5,680 bases of DNA, taken from an uncultured Lachnospiraceae bacterium. GTDB taxonomy: Bacteria > Bacillota_A > Clostridia > Lachnospirales > Lachnospiraceae. Positions 1-5,680 of the stretch are shown here, in pieces; positions within the stretch are counted from its first letter, which is position 1; the number at the start of each line of letters is the position of its first letter. Where the stretch lies: assembly GCA_902783205.1 (NCBI GenBank), contig CACZQE010000113.1, positions 1 to 5,680 of the forward strand, in the 5' to 3' direction. The notes under the pieces are model-generated. The model was not told the DNA's origin. It was given only the letters and a program-made list of their open reading frames with translations, and searched no databases. Made by a program: the position numbers and the translations under genes.

Positions 1-917
1 GCTCGACCAAATCAGGTATCGCGCCTTTCTACTCTGATAAATATGCCAAGATCGGATTCCAGGTCAGTGAGCTCTTCCTGGAAGAAGACCAGCTGAGGGA
101 AAAGATCGAGCGGGTTCTGGTCCAGAAGAACATCCTTCTTGAGCATCTTTACCATAAGCCGCTGATCGACCCTGACCAGATGTATCAGACCCTTGTGGAA
201 TACCGTGACATGATCCGTCCTTATGTATGTGATACATCCCTTTATCTTGACAAGGCCATAAAGGAAGGCAAGACAATCCTGCTGGAAGGCCAGCTGGGCA
301 CACTGAAGGATCCGGATCACGGGATTTATCCCATGGTTACATCTTCATCCACCCTGGCTGCCTATGGAGCCATCGGGGCAGGCGTGCCTCCCTATGCCAT
401 TGAGAAAGTCATTACTGTCGTTAAGGCATACAGCAGTGCTGTAGGCGCCGGTGCCTTTGTCAGCGAGATATTCGGTGACGAAGCCGATGAACTCAGAAGA
501 CGGGGCGGAGACGGCGGAGAGTACGGTGCAACAACAGGACGTCCCAGAAGAATGGGATGGTTTGACTGTGTGGCATCCCGCTATGGCTGCCGCATGCAGG
601 GAACCACTGATGTGGCCTTTACAGTAGTGGATGTACTGGGATATCTCGATGAGATCCCGGTATGCACAGGATATGAGATTGACGGCCGGGTAACGGAAGA
701 CTTTCCGGTGACATCGCAGCTGGAGAAGGCAAAGCCGGTCCTTACGGTTCTTCCCGGCTGGAAATGTGATATCCGCGGAATCAAAAAGTACGAAGACCTT
801 CCGGAAAACTGCCGGAAGTATATTGAGTTTATTGAAGAAAAAATCGGCTATCCCATTACACTGGTTTCCAACGGACCGGGAAGAAATGATATTATTTACA
901 GGGGATATGAAAAGTAA
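1..917 (+). CDS. purA: Adenylosuccinate synthetase, C-terminal part (5' end outside window)
   Basis: Catalyses GTP-dependent joining of IMP and aspartate to adenylosuccinate, the first committed step from IMP to AMP, in the cytoplasm. The reading frame is open from the window edge (first full codon at 3) to TAA at 915-917, giving 304 residues. Against the roughly 430-residue family, about the first 125 residues are missing, including the P-loop and catalytic Asp13/His41. Visible family landmarks: STKSGIAPFYSDK near the left edge (IMP phosphate region), EGQLGTLKDPDHGIYP then VTSSS, VGAGAFVSEIFGDEADELRRRGG, GATTGRPRRMGWFD (aspartate-binding loop, both key arginines present), TVVDVLGYLDEIPVC (guanine-binding region) and SNGPGR near the C-terminus. 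Compared with the E. coli enzyme several signature positions differ: Arg143 to Lys, Arg147 to Gln, Gln224 to Leu and Lys331 to Val. From memory, this variant is usual for Clostridia proteins annotated as PurA. Identity as a PurA-family enzyme is secure; the kinetic effect of the changes is unknown. Confidence 0.95.
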   Translation, partial: STKSGIAPFYSDKYAKIGFQVSELFLEEDQLREKIERVLVQKNILLEHLYHKPLIDPDQMYQTLVEYRDMIRPYVCDTSLYLDKAIKEGKTILLEGQLGTLKDPDHGIYPMVTSSSTLAAYGAIGAGVPPYAIEKVITVVKAYSSAVGAGAFVSEIFGDEADELRRRGGDGGEYGATTGRPRRMGWFDCVASRYGCRMQGTTDVAFTVVDVLGYLDEIPVCTGYEIDGRVTEDFPVTSQLEKAKPVLTVLPGWKCDIRGIKKYEDLPENCRKYIEFIEEKIGYPITLVSNGPGRNDIIYRGYEK

Positions 918-924
918 ATATACT
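895..924 (+). promoter_or_regulatory. Candidate sigma-A promoter inside the 3' end of purA
   Basis: TTTACA at 895-900 and TATACT at 919-924 each match the -35 and -10 consensus at five of six positions, separated by 18 bases. Transcription would start near 931, leaving a leader of about 17 bases that still holds the GAGG ribosome-binding sequence (938-941) before the glycosyltransferase ATG at 948. There is no extended -10 TG. It would allow the glycosyltransferase, the NusG domain II gene and rnf to be transcribed independently of purA. It is based on consensus matching alone, in an AT-richer patch where chance matches are more likely. Confidence 0.4.
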
Positions 925-947
925 ACATATCAAAAGTGAGGTAGAGG

Positions 948-1970
948 ATGAAAATACTTTCTATTGCAATACCCAGTTACAACTCTATGGACTATATGGA
1001 AAGAAGCATTGAGAGCCTGCTTCCGGGCGGTGACGATGTGGAAATCCTGATCGTGGATGACGGCAGCAAGGATGAGACGGGCAGGATCGCCGACGAGTAT
1101 GAGGAGAAGTATCCCGGTATTGTCCGGGCTATACATCAGGAGAACGGCGGACACGGTGAGGCAGTCAATGCGGGACTGCGCAATGCGACCGGCTTCTTCT
1201 TCAAGGTGGTGGACAGCGATGATAAAGTCGCTCCGGACGCCTACAGAAAGATACTGGACTTCCTCAAAGAAGCGGTTAAGGAAGAAGAGCCTCTTGATAT
1301 GCTCCTTTCCAATTATGTATATGATAAAGTGGGCGCCACCCACAAAAAGGTGATTCATTACCGGGGAATCCTTCCGGAAGAAAGATATTTCGGCTGGGAT
1401 GAGATAGGACATTTTAAAGCTTCCCAGAACATCCTGATGCACTCTGTGATCTACAGGACCGAAATGCTTCGGGAAAGCGGCTTTGAGCTGCCTAAGCACA
1501 CATTTTATGTGGATAATATATTTGTGTTTAAGCCCCTTCCTTATGTTAAGAAAATGTATTATATCGATACGGACTTTTATCTCTACTTTATCGGCAGGGA
1601 AGACCAGTCCGTCAATGAATCTGTCATGATTTCCAGAATTGATCAGCAGATCCGCGTCAATAAGATCATGATCGATATTTACAGAGACTGCAGTGACAGC
1701 CTTGAATCTGAAAAGCTTAAGGAATATATGCTTCATTATCTGGGAACCATTCAGACAGTGACTTCTGTCCTCCTGATGAGGATGGATTCCGAAGATGCGG
1801 ACCGGATGCGGGACGATCTCTGGTACTATCTGAAGGAACAGTCACCCTCGGCTTATGAAGTACTAAAGAAATCACTGATCGGAAAGCTTTCCAACTCCCA
1901 CGGGCGCCTGAGCCATAAGATTACAATGGGAGGTTACAAAATTGCGCAGAAATGGATCGGCTTCAACTAA
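948..1970 (+). CDS. Glycosyltransferase family 2 (GT-A fold)
   Basis: Predicted to transfer a sugar from a nucleotide-sugar donor to an unknown acceptor, probably in cell-envelope polysaccharide or glycolipid synthesis. The 340-residue product opens with the typical GT2 strand MKILSIAIPSYNSMDYMERS, followed by ILIVDDGSKDET (residues 34-44; DDGS binds the nucleotide), GGHGEAVNAGLRNATG (67-82) and VVDSDD (87-92), the DxD-type metal site. FYVDN at 186-190 lies where the acceptor-side acidic residue is often found. The C-terminal 130 residues are mostly helical-looking and not family-specific. I see no transmembrane segment, so it is likely cytoplasmic or peripheral to the membrane. The ATG start is preceded by GAGG at 938-941 with a six-base spacer. 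It follows purA by 30 bases, and its 3' end overlaps the next gene by 29 bases. Donor and acceptor cannot be read from the sequence. The family call is firm, the substrate unknown. Confidence 0.9.
   Translation: MKILSIAIPSYNSMDYMERSIESLLPGGDDVEILIVDDGSKDETGRIADEYEEKYPGIVRAIHQENGGHGEAVNAGLRNATGFFFKVVDSDDKVAPDAYRKILDFLKEAVKEEEPLDMLLSNYVYDKVGATHKKVIHYRGILPEERYFGWDEIGHFKASQNILMHSVIYRTEMLRESGFELPKHTFYVDNIFVFKPLPYVKKMYYIDTDFYLYFIGREDQSVNESVMISRIDQQIRVNKIMIDIYRDCSDSLESEKLKEYMLHYLGTIQTVTSVLLMRMDSEDADRMRDDLWYYLKEQSPSAYEVLKKSLIGKLSNSHGRLSHKITMGGYKIAQKWIGFN
1928..1933 (+). promoter_or_regulatory. Shine-Dalgarno supporting a TTG start at 1942
   Basis: GGGAGG lies eight bases upstream of the TTG at 1942, inside the last codons of the glycosyltransferase gene. 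No in-frame ATG is available at the 5' end of the downstream gene. The next in-frame alternative, GTG at 1981, has no purine-rich sequence at a suitable distance. This site therefore decides the start. Confidence 0.65.
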
Positions 1971-2352
1971 GCCGCTGATCGTGCATGATATATTGCTTGC
2001 AGCAGGGGTGCTTATAGCTGCCCTGCTGCTTTTTGTGATTTTCGGTTCCGGAAAGAGACAGGGCGGTATGATAACCGTCACGGTGGACGGGGCTGTTTAC
2101 GGCAGCTGGTCTCTGAATGAGGACCGGGAAATCCGGATCGGGGAAGGTGACAGTATCAATGTGATCCGCATCCGTAAGGGAGAGGCGGATATGATCCTGG
2201 CCGACTGCCCTGATCAGATCTGCGTCAGGCACAGGCCTGTCAGCAGAGAAGGGGAAACGATTGTCTGTCTTCCCCACAAAGTCGTTGTCACAGTAGCTGG
2301 CAGCCGGGAAACTGACAGCACACAAACAGATGTTGATGTCATTTCAAGATAA
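1942..2352 (+). CDS. NusG domain II-containing membrane-anchored protein
   Basis: Small protein of 136 residues with a short basic N-terminus, one strongly hydrophobic segment (about residues 12-34) and a C-terminal domain of the NusG_II type. Its hallmark is DCPDQICVRHRPV (88-100) followed by IVCLPHKVVV (107-116), with cysteines at 89, 94 and 109. The preceding part (42-80) is beta-rich (ITVTVDGAVYGSW, INVIRIRKG). By family knowledge the anchor holds the domain outside the cytoplasmic membrane. These proteins are not the transcription factor NusG, and their biochemical role is not settled. The TTG start at 1942 is chosen for its Shine-Dalgarno sequence at 1928-1933; GTG at 1981 would leave too little sequence before the membrane segment. 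It overlaps the glycosyltransferase by 29 bases, suggesting translational coupling, and sits 30 bases before rnfC. A link to Rnf assembly or extracytoplasmic redox chemistry is a guess from the neighbourhood. Family call confident, start moderately so. Confidence 0.85.
   Translation: MRRNGSASTKPLIVHDILLAAGVLIAALLLFVIFGSGKRQGGMITVTVDGAVYGSWSLNEDREIRIGEGDSINVIRIRKGEADMILADCPDQICVRHRPVSREGETIVCLPHKVVVTVAGSRETDSTQTDVDVISR
1955..1980 (+). other. Inverted repeat spanning the glycosyltransferase stop codon
   Basis: GGCTT (1959-1963) and AAGCC (1969-1973) are perfect complements around the five-base loop CAACT. The stem can gain a sixth C-G pair (1958/1974), or instead continue through GATC (1955-1958) with GATC (1977-1980) across a three-base bulge. 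The TAA stop of the glycosyltransferase (1968-1970) falls in the loop and 3' arm, and the hairpin begins just downstream of the TTG start at 1942. No run of T follows, so it is not an intrinsic terminator. A role in coupling or mRNA stability is possible but unproven; short repeats like this also arise by chance. Confidence 0.3.
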
Positions 2353-2382
2353 ATAATCATTAGTGTAGAAAGAAGGTAAATC

Positions 2383-3705
2383 ATGGGTGTTTTGACATTC
2401 AGAGGCGGTCTGCATCCTTACGACGGCAAGGAGCTGAGTAAGGATAAGCCCATCAGCGAATATCTGCCGGGCAAAGAACTGGTCTTTCCTGTAAGCCAGC
2501 ATATCGGCGCGCCTGCAGTACCCTGCGTTAAAAAGGGTGACCATGTCCTCGCAGGACAGCTGATCGCGGAAGCCGGAGGATTTGTATCCGCCAATATATA
2601 CAGTTCGGTTTCCGGAACCGTCAAAAAAATCGAGCCGCGGCTTACCGTGGCCGGCACAAAGGTTAACAGTATCATAATTGAAAATGATGAGGCCTACGAG
2701 GAGGCGGAATTTCTCCCCTTAGGCGAGGAACAGAGGACCCGCGAGGCAGTGATTGCCAAAGTCCGCGAAGCCGGAATCGTAGGCCTGGGCGGGGCGGGAT
2801 TCCCGACACATGTAAAACTGTCCCCCAAAGAGCCGGACCAGATTGATACCATCATAATCAACGCGGCTGAGTGTGAGCCCTATATTACAGCGGATTACCG
2901 CTGTATGATGGAAATGCCGGAAAAGCTCCTTTCAGGACTTTCTCTGATTCTTTCTCTCTTTCCCCAGGCCAAAGGCGTGATCGGAATAGAGGATAACAAG
3001 CCGGACGCCATTGCAAAGCTCAGCGCTCTCTGTGAAAAGGAAGAGCGGATTGAAGTGGCATCTTTAAAGACCAAGTACCCCCAGGGAGCGGAGCGTTCCC
3101 TGATCTTTGCCGTTACGGGCCGCCAGATCAACTCAGGCATGCTTCCTGCCGATGCAGGATGTATTGTGGACAATGTAGCTACGGCCATTGCCATCCACGA
3201 GGCTGTCACCCTGGGCAAGCCCCTCTATGAGAGAGTGGTCACAGTGACAGGTGACGCGGTTGCAAATCCCGGCAATTATCTGGTGAAAAACGGCACCATG
3301 GCCCGGGAGCTTTCTGAAGCGGCAGGCGGTTTTAAGAGCCAGCCCGAGAAGGTCATCTCCGGAGGACCTATGATGGGTATGGCCCTGTCCACCCTGGATG
3401 TCCCCTGCGGGAAGACATTTTCCTCTTTGCTCTGCTTCACAAAGGATGAGGTCAGAGCCTATGAACCCGGTAACTGCATCCGGTGCGGACGCTGCGTAGA
3501 AGTGTGCCCTGCGGGACTCATGCCCACAAAGCTTTCCGAAATTGCCGATCACGGTGACTTTGAACTTTTTGACCAGATGAACGGCTGCGAATGCGTAGAA
3601 TGCGGATGCTGTTCATTCATCTGTCCGGCCAAGCGGCGGCTGACACAGTCCATGAAGACGGGACGGCGTGAAGCTCTGGCCCTCAGAAGAAGAAAAAAAG
3701 CATAA
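2383..3705 (+). CDS. rnfC: Rnf electron transport complex subunit RnfC
   Basis: Peripheral subunit of the Rnf ferredoxin:NAD+ oxidoreductase, on the cytoplasmic face, where electrons pass between NAD(H) and the iron-sulfur/flavin chain. The 440-residue protein begins with FRGGLHPYDGKE. A biotinyl/lipoyl-like beta region follows (about 45-100, VKKGDHVLAGQLIAEAGG, SSVSGTVKKIE), then the glycine-rich GIVGLGGAGFPTHVKL (131-146), NAAECEPYITADYR (160-173) and EDNKPDAI (203-210), typical of the NADH/FMN-binding fold shared with NuoF. Two [4Fe-4S] motifs end it: C365-x2-C368-x2-C371-x3-C375 and C404-x2-C407-x2-C410-x3-C414, each followed by Pro. Extra cysteines at 402 and 409 flank the second motif. 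The tail is basic and short, unlike the long extension of E. coli RsxC. The start ATG has AGAAGG at 2371-2376. Its stop codon abuts the Shine-Dalgarno sequence of rnfD. Confidence 0.97.
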   Translation: MGVLTFRGGLHPYDGKELSKDKPISEYLPGKELVFPVSQHIGAPAVPCVKKGDHVLAGQLIAEAGGFVSANIYSSVSGTVKKIEPRLTVAGTKVNSIIIENDEAYEEAEFLPLGEEQRTREAVIAKVREAGIVGLGGAGFPTHVKLSPKEPDQIDTIIINAAECEPYITADYRCMMEMPEKLLSGLSLILSLFPQAKGVIGIEDNKPDAIAKLSALCEKEERIEVASLKTKYPQGAERSLIFAVTGRQINSGMLPADAGCIVDNVATAIAIHEAVTLGKPLYERVVTVTGDAVANPGNYLVKNGTMARELSEAAGGFKSQPEKVISGGPMMGMALSTLDVPCGKTFSSLLCFTKDEVRAYEPGNCIRCGRCVEVCPAGLMPTKLSEIADHGDFELFDQMNGCECVECGCCSFICPAKRRLTQSMKTGRREALALRRRKKA

Positions 3706-3718
3706 GGAGAGGTGAAAT

Positions 3719-4684
3719 ATGAACGAAAATTTATATCATGTATCAGCCAATCCTCATGTAAGAGATAAGGCTACGACCCACAGCATCATGCTGGACGTGA
3801 TCATCGCCCTGGCTCCGGCTGCCATATTCGGTTTCTGGAATTTCGGCCTGAGTGCTGTGATCAATACAGCCCTCTGTATTGCCACCTGTGTGCTGGCAGA
3901 GTATGTATGGCAGAGGGCCATGCACAAAAGAATTACCATCAGTGATATGAGCGCGGCTCTGACCGGCCTGCTTCTGGCCATGAACCTTCCGCCCCGGGTT
4001 CCTTTCTGGATCCCCATCCTCGGCGGACTCTTCGCCATCATCGTGGTCAAACAGATCTTTGGCGGTCTCGGTCAGAACTTTATGAATCCGGCCCTTGGCG
4101 CCCGCTGCTTCCTGCTGATTTCCTTTGCGGGACTGATGACCAATTTTACCGCAAGCGGATTCGGTACTGTATTTGACGCTTCCACAGGAGCAACGCCCCT
4201 GGCCGAGATTAAGGAGACCGGCACGCTGGCTTCTGTGACCCTTCAGGATATGTTTGTAGGAACAATACCCGGTACCGTGGGAGAGACCTCGGCAGTCCTC
4301 CTGCTGGCAGGCGGCATCTTCCTGATTGCAAGGAAGGTCATCAGCTGGCGGATCCCGGTAACCTATATAGTTACATTTTCCGTCTTTGCCCTCCTTTTCG
4401 GCGGACACGGATTTGATATGAACTACCTTGCCTGGGAACTCTGCGGCGGCGGACTTATGCTCGGAGCCTTCTTCATGGCAACGGACTATGTAACATCACC
4501 CATCACTCCCCGGGGAAAGATCGTATTCGGTATCTGCCTGGGTGTACTGACCGGCCTCTTCCGGATTTTTGGCGGATCGGCAGAGGGTGTTTCCTATGCG
4601 ATTATTTTCTGTAACCTTCTGGTACCTCTGATCGAGAGAGTGACGGTTCCCGCCGTATTCGGGAAAGGAGGTAAGAAAGAATGA
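3719..4684 (+). CDS. rnfD: Rnf electron transport complex subunit RnfD
   Basis: Integral membrane flavoprotein of the Rnf complex, related to NqrB, thought to take part in electron flow across the membrane and in ion translocation. The 321-residue product starts with the family-typical SANPHVRDKATTHSIMLDV and has about eight to ten hydrophobic segments (for example 25-62, 79-110, 128-145, 192-208, 212-228, 240-256, 267-284, 291-303). DASTGAT at 153-159 fits the Dxx(S/T)GAT flavinylation motif, so Thr159 is the predicted covalent FMN site. QNFMNPALGARC (119-130) and ATDYVTSPITPRGK (254-267) are other conserved RnfD/NqrB stretches. The ATG is preceded by GGAGAGGTG (3706-3714), which begins right after the rnfC stop. 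The gene ends in an ATGA overlap with rnfG. Length and features are normal for the family. Confidence 0.97.
   Translation: MNENLYHVSANPHVRDKATTHSIMLDVIIALAPAAIFGFWNFGLSAVINTALCIATCVLAEYVWQRAMHKRITISDMSAALTGLLLAMNLPPRVPFWIPILGGLFAIIVVKQIFGGLGQNFMNPALGARCFLLISFAGLMTNFTASGFGTVFDASTGATPLAEIKETGTLASVTLQDMFVGTIPGTVGETSAVLLLAGGIFLIARKVISWRIPVTYIVTFSVFALLFGGHGFDMNYLAWELCGGGLMLGAFFMATDYVTSPITPRGKIVFGICLGVLTGLFRIFGGSAEGVSYAIIFCNLLVPLIERVTVPAVFGKGGKKE
4664..4672 (+). promoter_or_regulatory. Strong Shine-Dalgarno for rnfG within the end of rnfD
   Basis: AAAGGAGGT is a nearly full anti-16S match eight bases before the rnfG ATG at 4681. It lies in rnfD codons for the lysine/glycine-rich tail of RnfD. With the ATGA overlap it implies both coupled and direct re-initiation on rnfG. 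Confidence 0.75.
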
Positions 4685-5316
4685 ACGCATTGATCAAAGA
4701 CGCTTTAAAGCTTGTCGTAATCACTCTGGTAGCAGGCCTGGCCCTGGGTATGGTTTACGGGATCACCAAGGATCCCATTGCCGAGCAGGAGAAGAAGGCC
4801 CAGGAAGCTGCCTACAAGGAAGTTTTCCCGGAGGCGGATTCTTTCCGCGATCTGGAAGGATTCTCCGTCAAACAGGCATCCAAGGTGATTGCCGCTTATG
4901 AGAACCCTGTGGAAGACCACGGCGGTGACGTGATCAATTCCGTAGTGGAGGCCCTTGATAAGTCCGGAAAAGTGATCGGATACATTTTTGATATCACTAC
5001 CTCCAAAGGCTACGGCGGCGATATTGAACTGACGGTGGGTATCACCTCCGACGGCACGGTAAAAGGATATTCCATCCTGTCTATCGGCGAGACGGCCGGT
5101 CTGGGTATGCGGGCCAAGACCGATCCCGAATGGGGAAAACAGTATGCCGATAAGAAAGTCGAAGAATTTTCCGTGGTTAAAGACGGTACCGGCAGCAGCG
5201 ACGACTCCAGAATCGACGCGATCTCAGGAGCCACCATCACCAGCAAGGCCATGACAGGCGCGGTCAATAATTGTATCGCTTACTATAAATCACTGGAAGG
5301 GGGAGATCAGAAATGA
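4681..5316 (+). CDS. rnfG: Rnf electron transport complex subunit RnfG (FMN-binding)
   Basis: Membrane-anchored flavoprotein of the Rnf complex, related to NqrC, with its FMN domain outside the cytoplasm. The 211-residue product has one N-terminal transmembrane helix (about 10-28, LVVITLVAGLALGMVYGI), a charged linker with AEQEKKAQEAAYKEVFPEA, then an FMN-binding domain: VIGYIFDITTSKGYGGDIELTVGI (98-121, split here across the strand and glycine turn), IGETAGLGMRAK (135-146) and DAISGATITSKAM (179-191). Within the last, D179-x-x-S-G-A-T185 matches the flavinylation motif, making Thr185 the predicted covalent FMN attachment site. It overlaps rnfD at its start and rnfE at its end by ATGA. Attachment needs an ApbE-type FMN transferase, which is not encoded in the window. 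Confidence 0.96.
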   Translation: MNALIKDALKLVVITLVAGLALGMVYGITKDPIAEQEKKAQEAAYKEVFPEADSFRDLEGFSVKQASKVIAAYENPVEDHGGDVINSVVEALDKSGKVIGYIFDITTSKGYGGDIELTVGITSDGTVKGYSILSIGETAGLGMRAKTDPEWGKQYADKKVEEFSVVKDGTGSSDDSRIDAISGATITSKAMTGAVNNCIAYYKSLEGGDQK

Positions 5317-5680
5317 AAGAAAACAGCCCCGTTGAACGTTTGTATAACGGTATTCTGAAGGAAAATCCGACCCTTGTCCTGATTCTCGGTATGTGTCCGA
5401 CCCTGGCGGTCACCACATCCGCCATCAACGGAATCGGAATGGGACTGTCCACCACGGCAGTACTGATGTTTTCCAACCTCCTGATCTCACTGCTCCGTAA
5501 TTTTATCCCGGACCGGGTAAGAATCCCGGCCTACATCGTGGTAATCGCTTCCCTGGTAACTATCGTGCAGTTTGTTCTTCAGGCGTATGTGCCCTCCGTG
5601 AATGCGGCTCTGGGCGTATATATCCCTCTGATCGTTGTAAACTGTATCATCCTGGGAAGAGCGGAGTCCTATGCCAGCAA
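5313..5680 (+). CDS. rnfE: Rnf electron transport complex subunit RnfE (3' end outside window)
   Basis: Integral membrane subunit of the Rnf complex, related to NqrD, which pairs with RnfA to form the membrane core. The first 122 residues are visible of a family length of about 200; the frame is open to the window edge. The start MKENSPVERLYNGILKENP is followed by LGMCPTLAVTTSAINGIGMG (25-44), PDRVRIPAYIVVIA (66-79) and IPLIVVNCIILGRAESYAS (104-122). Cys28 in GMCPTLAV and Cys111 in VVNCIILGRAE are the conserved cysteines that, in characterised homologues, help bind an iron-sulfur cluster in the membrane at the RnfA/RnfE interface. About three transmembrane segments fall in the visible part. 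The ATG at 5313 overlaps the rnfG stop, with GGGGGAG (5299-5305) as ribosome-binding sequence. rnfA and rnfB are expected downstream. Confidence 0.97.
   Translation, partial: MKENSPVERLYNGILKENPTLVLILGMCPTLAVTTSAINGIGMGLSTTAVLMFSNLLISLLRNFIPDRVRIPAYIVVIASLVTIVQFVLQAYVPSVNAALGVYIPLIVVNCIILGRAESYAS

Noticed and set aside
1..917. PurZ-like enzyme (diaminopurine pathway) instead of PurA
   Set aside because: The implied full length of about 430 residues and the intact GATTGRPRR aspartate loop fit bacterial PurA, and the diagnostic N-terminal residue is outside the window.
930..1736. Long antisense open frame of 268 codons opposite the glycosyltransferase
   Set aside because: It lies wholly opposite a well-supported GT2 gene, shows no recognisable domain and has histidine/isoleucine-rich composition expected from reverse-complemented codons.
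1981..1983. GTG as an alternative start for the NusG domain II protein
   Set aside because: No ribosome-binding sequence at a suitable distance, and it would remove the basic N-terminus in front of the membrane helix.
2333..2361. Possible promoter directly upstream of rnfC
   Set aside because: TTGATG at 2333-2338 has only poor -10 matches at 16-17 bases; the better AATAAT (2352-2357) is only 13 bases away. Not convincing.
3743..4408. Antisense open frame of 221 codons opposite rnfD
   Set aside because: Low-complexity, Gly/Gln/Asp/His-rich translation typical of a shadow of membrane-protein codons; rnfD is unmistakable on the other strand.
1..5680. CRISPR array, tRNA/rRNA, insertion sequence or riboswitch
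   Set aside because: Coding genes fill the window with gaps of 30 bases or less, and no direct-repeat array, transposase motif or structured leader was seen by eye.

Overview
The window is a tightly packed, single-strand (+) stretch of what looks like a Clostridia chromosome, most likely Lachnospiraceae or a close relative. Three things point there: a Clostridia-type Rnf gene order (rnfC-D-G-E), a short 440-residue RnfC without the long C-terminal extension of enterobacterial RsxC, and an adenylosuccinate synthetase of a divergent type that I associate with Clostridia. The family-level placement is an inference from remembered protein similarity, not from a search.

Layout: positions 1-917 hold the C-terminal two thirds of adenylosuccinate synthetase (purA; its 5' end lies outside the window). 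A 30-base gap with a plausible sigma-A promoter leads to a family 2 glycosyltransferase (948-1970). A small membrane-anchored NusG domain II protein (1942-2352) overlaps the glycosyltransferase by 29 bases and appears to start at TTG behind a strong Shine-Dalgarno sequence. After another 30-base gap come rnfC (2383-3705), rnfD (3719-4684), rnfG (4681-5316) and the first 122 codons of rnfE (5313-5680, cut by the window end). rnfD/rnfG and rnfG/rnfE each overlap by ATGA. No gap exceeds 30 bases, and I see no intrinsic terminator, RNA gene, repeat array or mobile element.

How the genes work together: RnfC, D, G and E are subunits of the membrane Rnf complex, which couples electron transfer between reduced ferredoxin and NAD+ to export of Na+ or H+. 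RnfC carries the NADH/FMN region and two [4Fe-4S] motifs. RnfD and RnfG each carry a covalent-flavin attachment motif (predicted Thr159 and Thr185). RnfE carries the two conserved membrane cysteines. RnfA and RnfB, needed to complete the complex, are expected just past the right edge. The NusG domain II protein directly upstream has a transmembrane anchor and three cysteines and may be an accessory factor, but this is unproven. The glycosyltransferase and PurA have no evident functional link to Rnf.

This is mostly recognisable core metabolism. I did not find a clearly new system. The points most worth a second look are the changed active-site positions in PurA, the TTG-started NusG domain II gene with a hairpin across the overlap, and the candidate promoter inside the end of purA.
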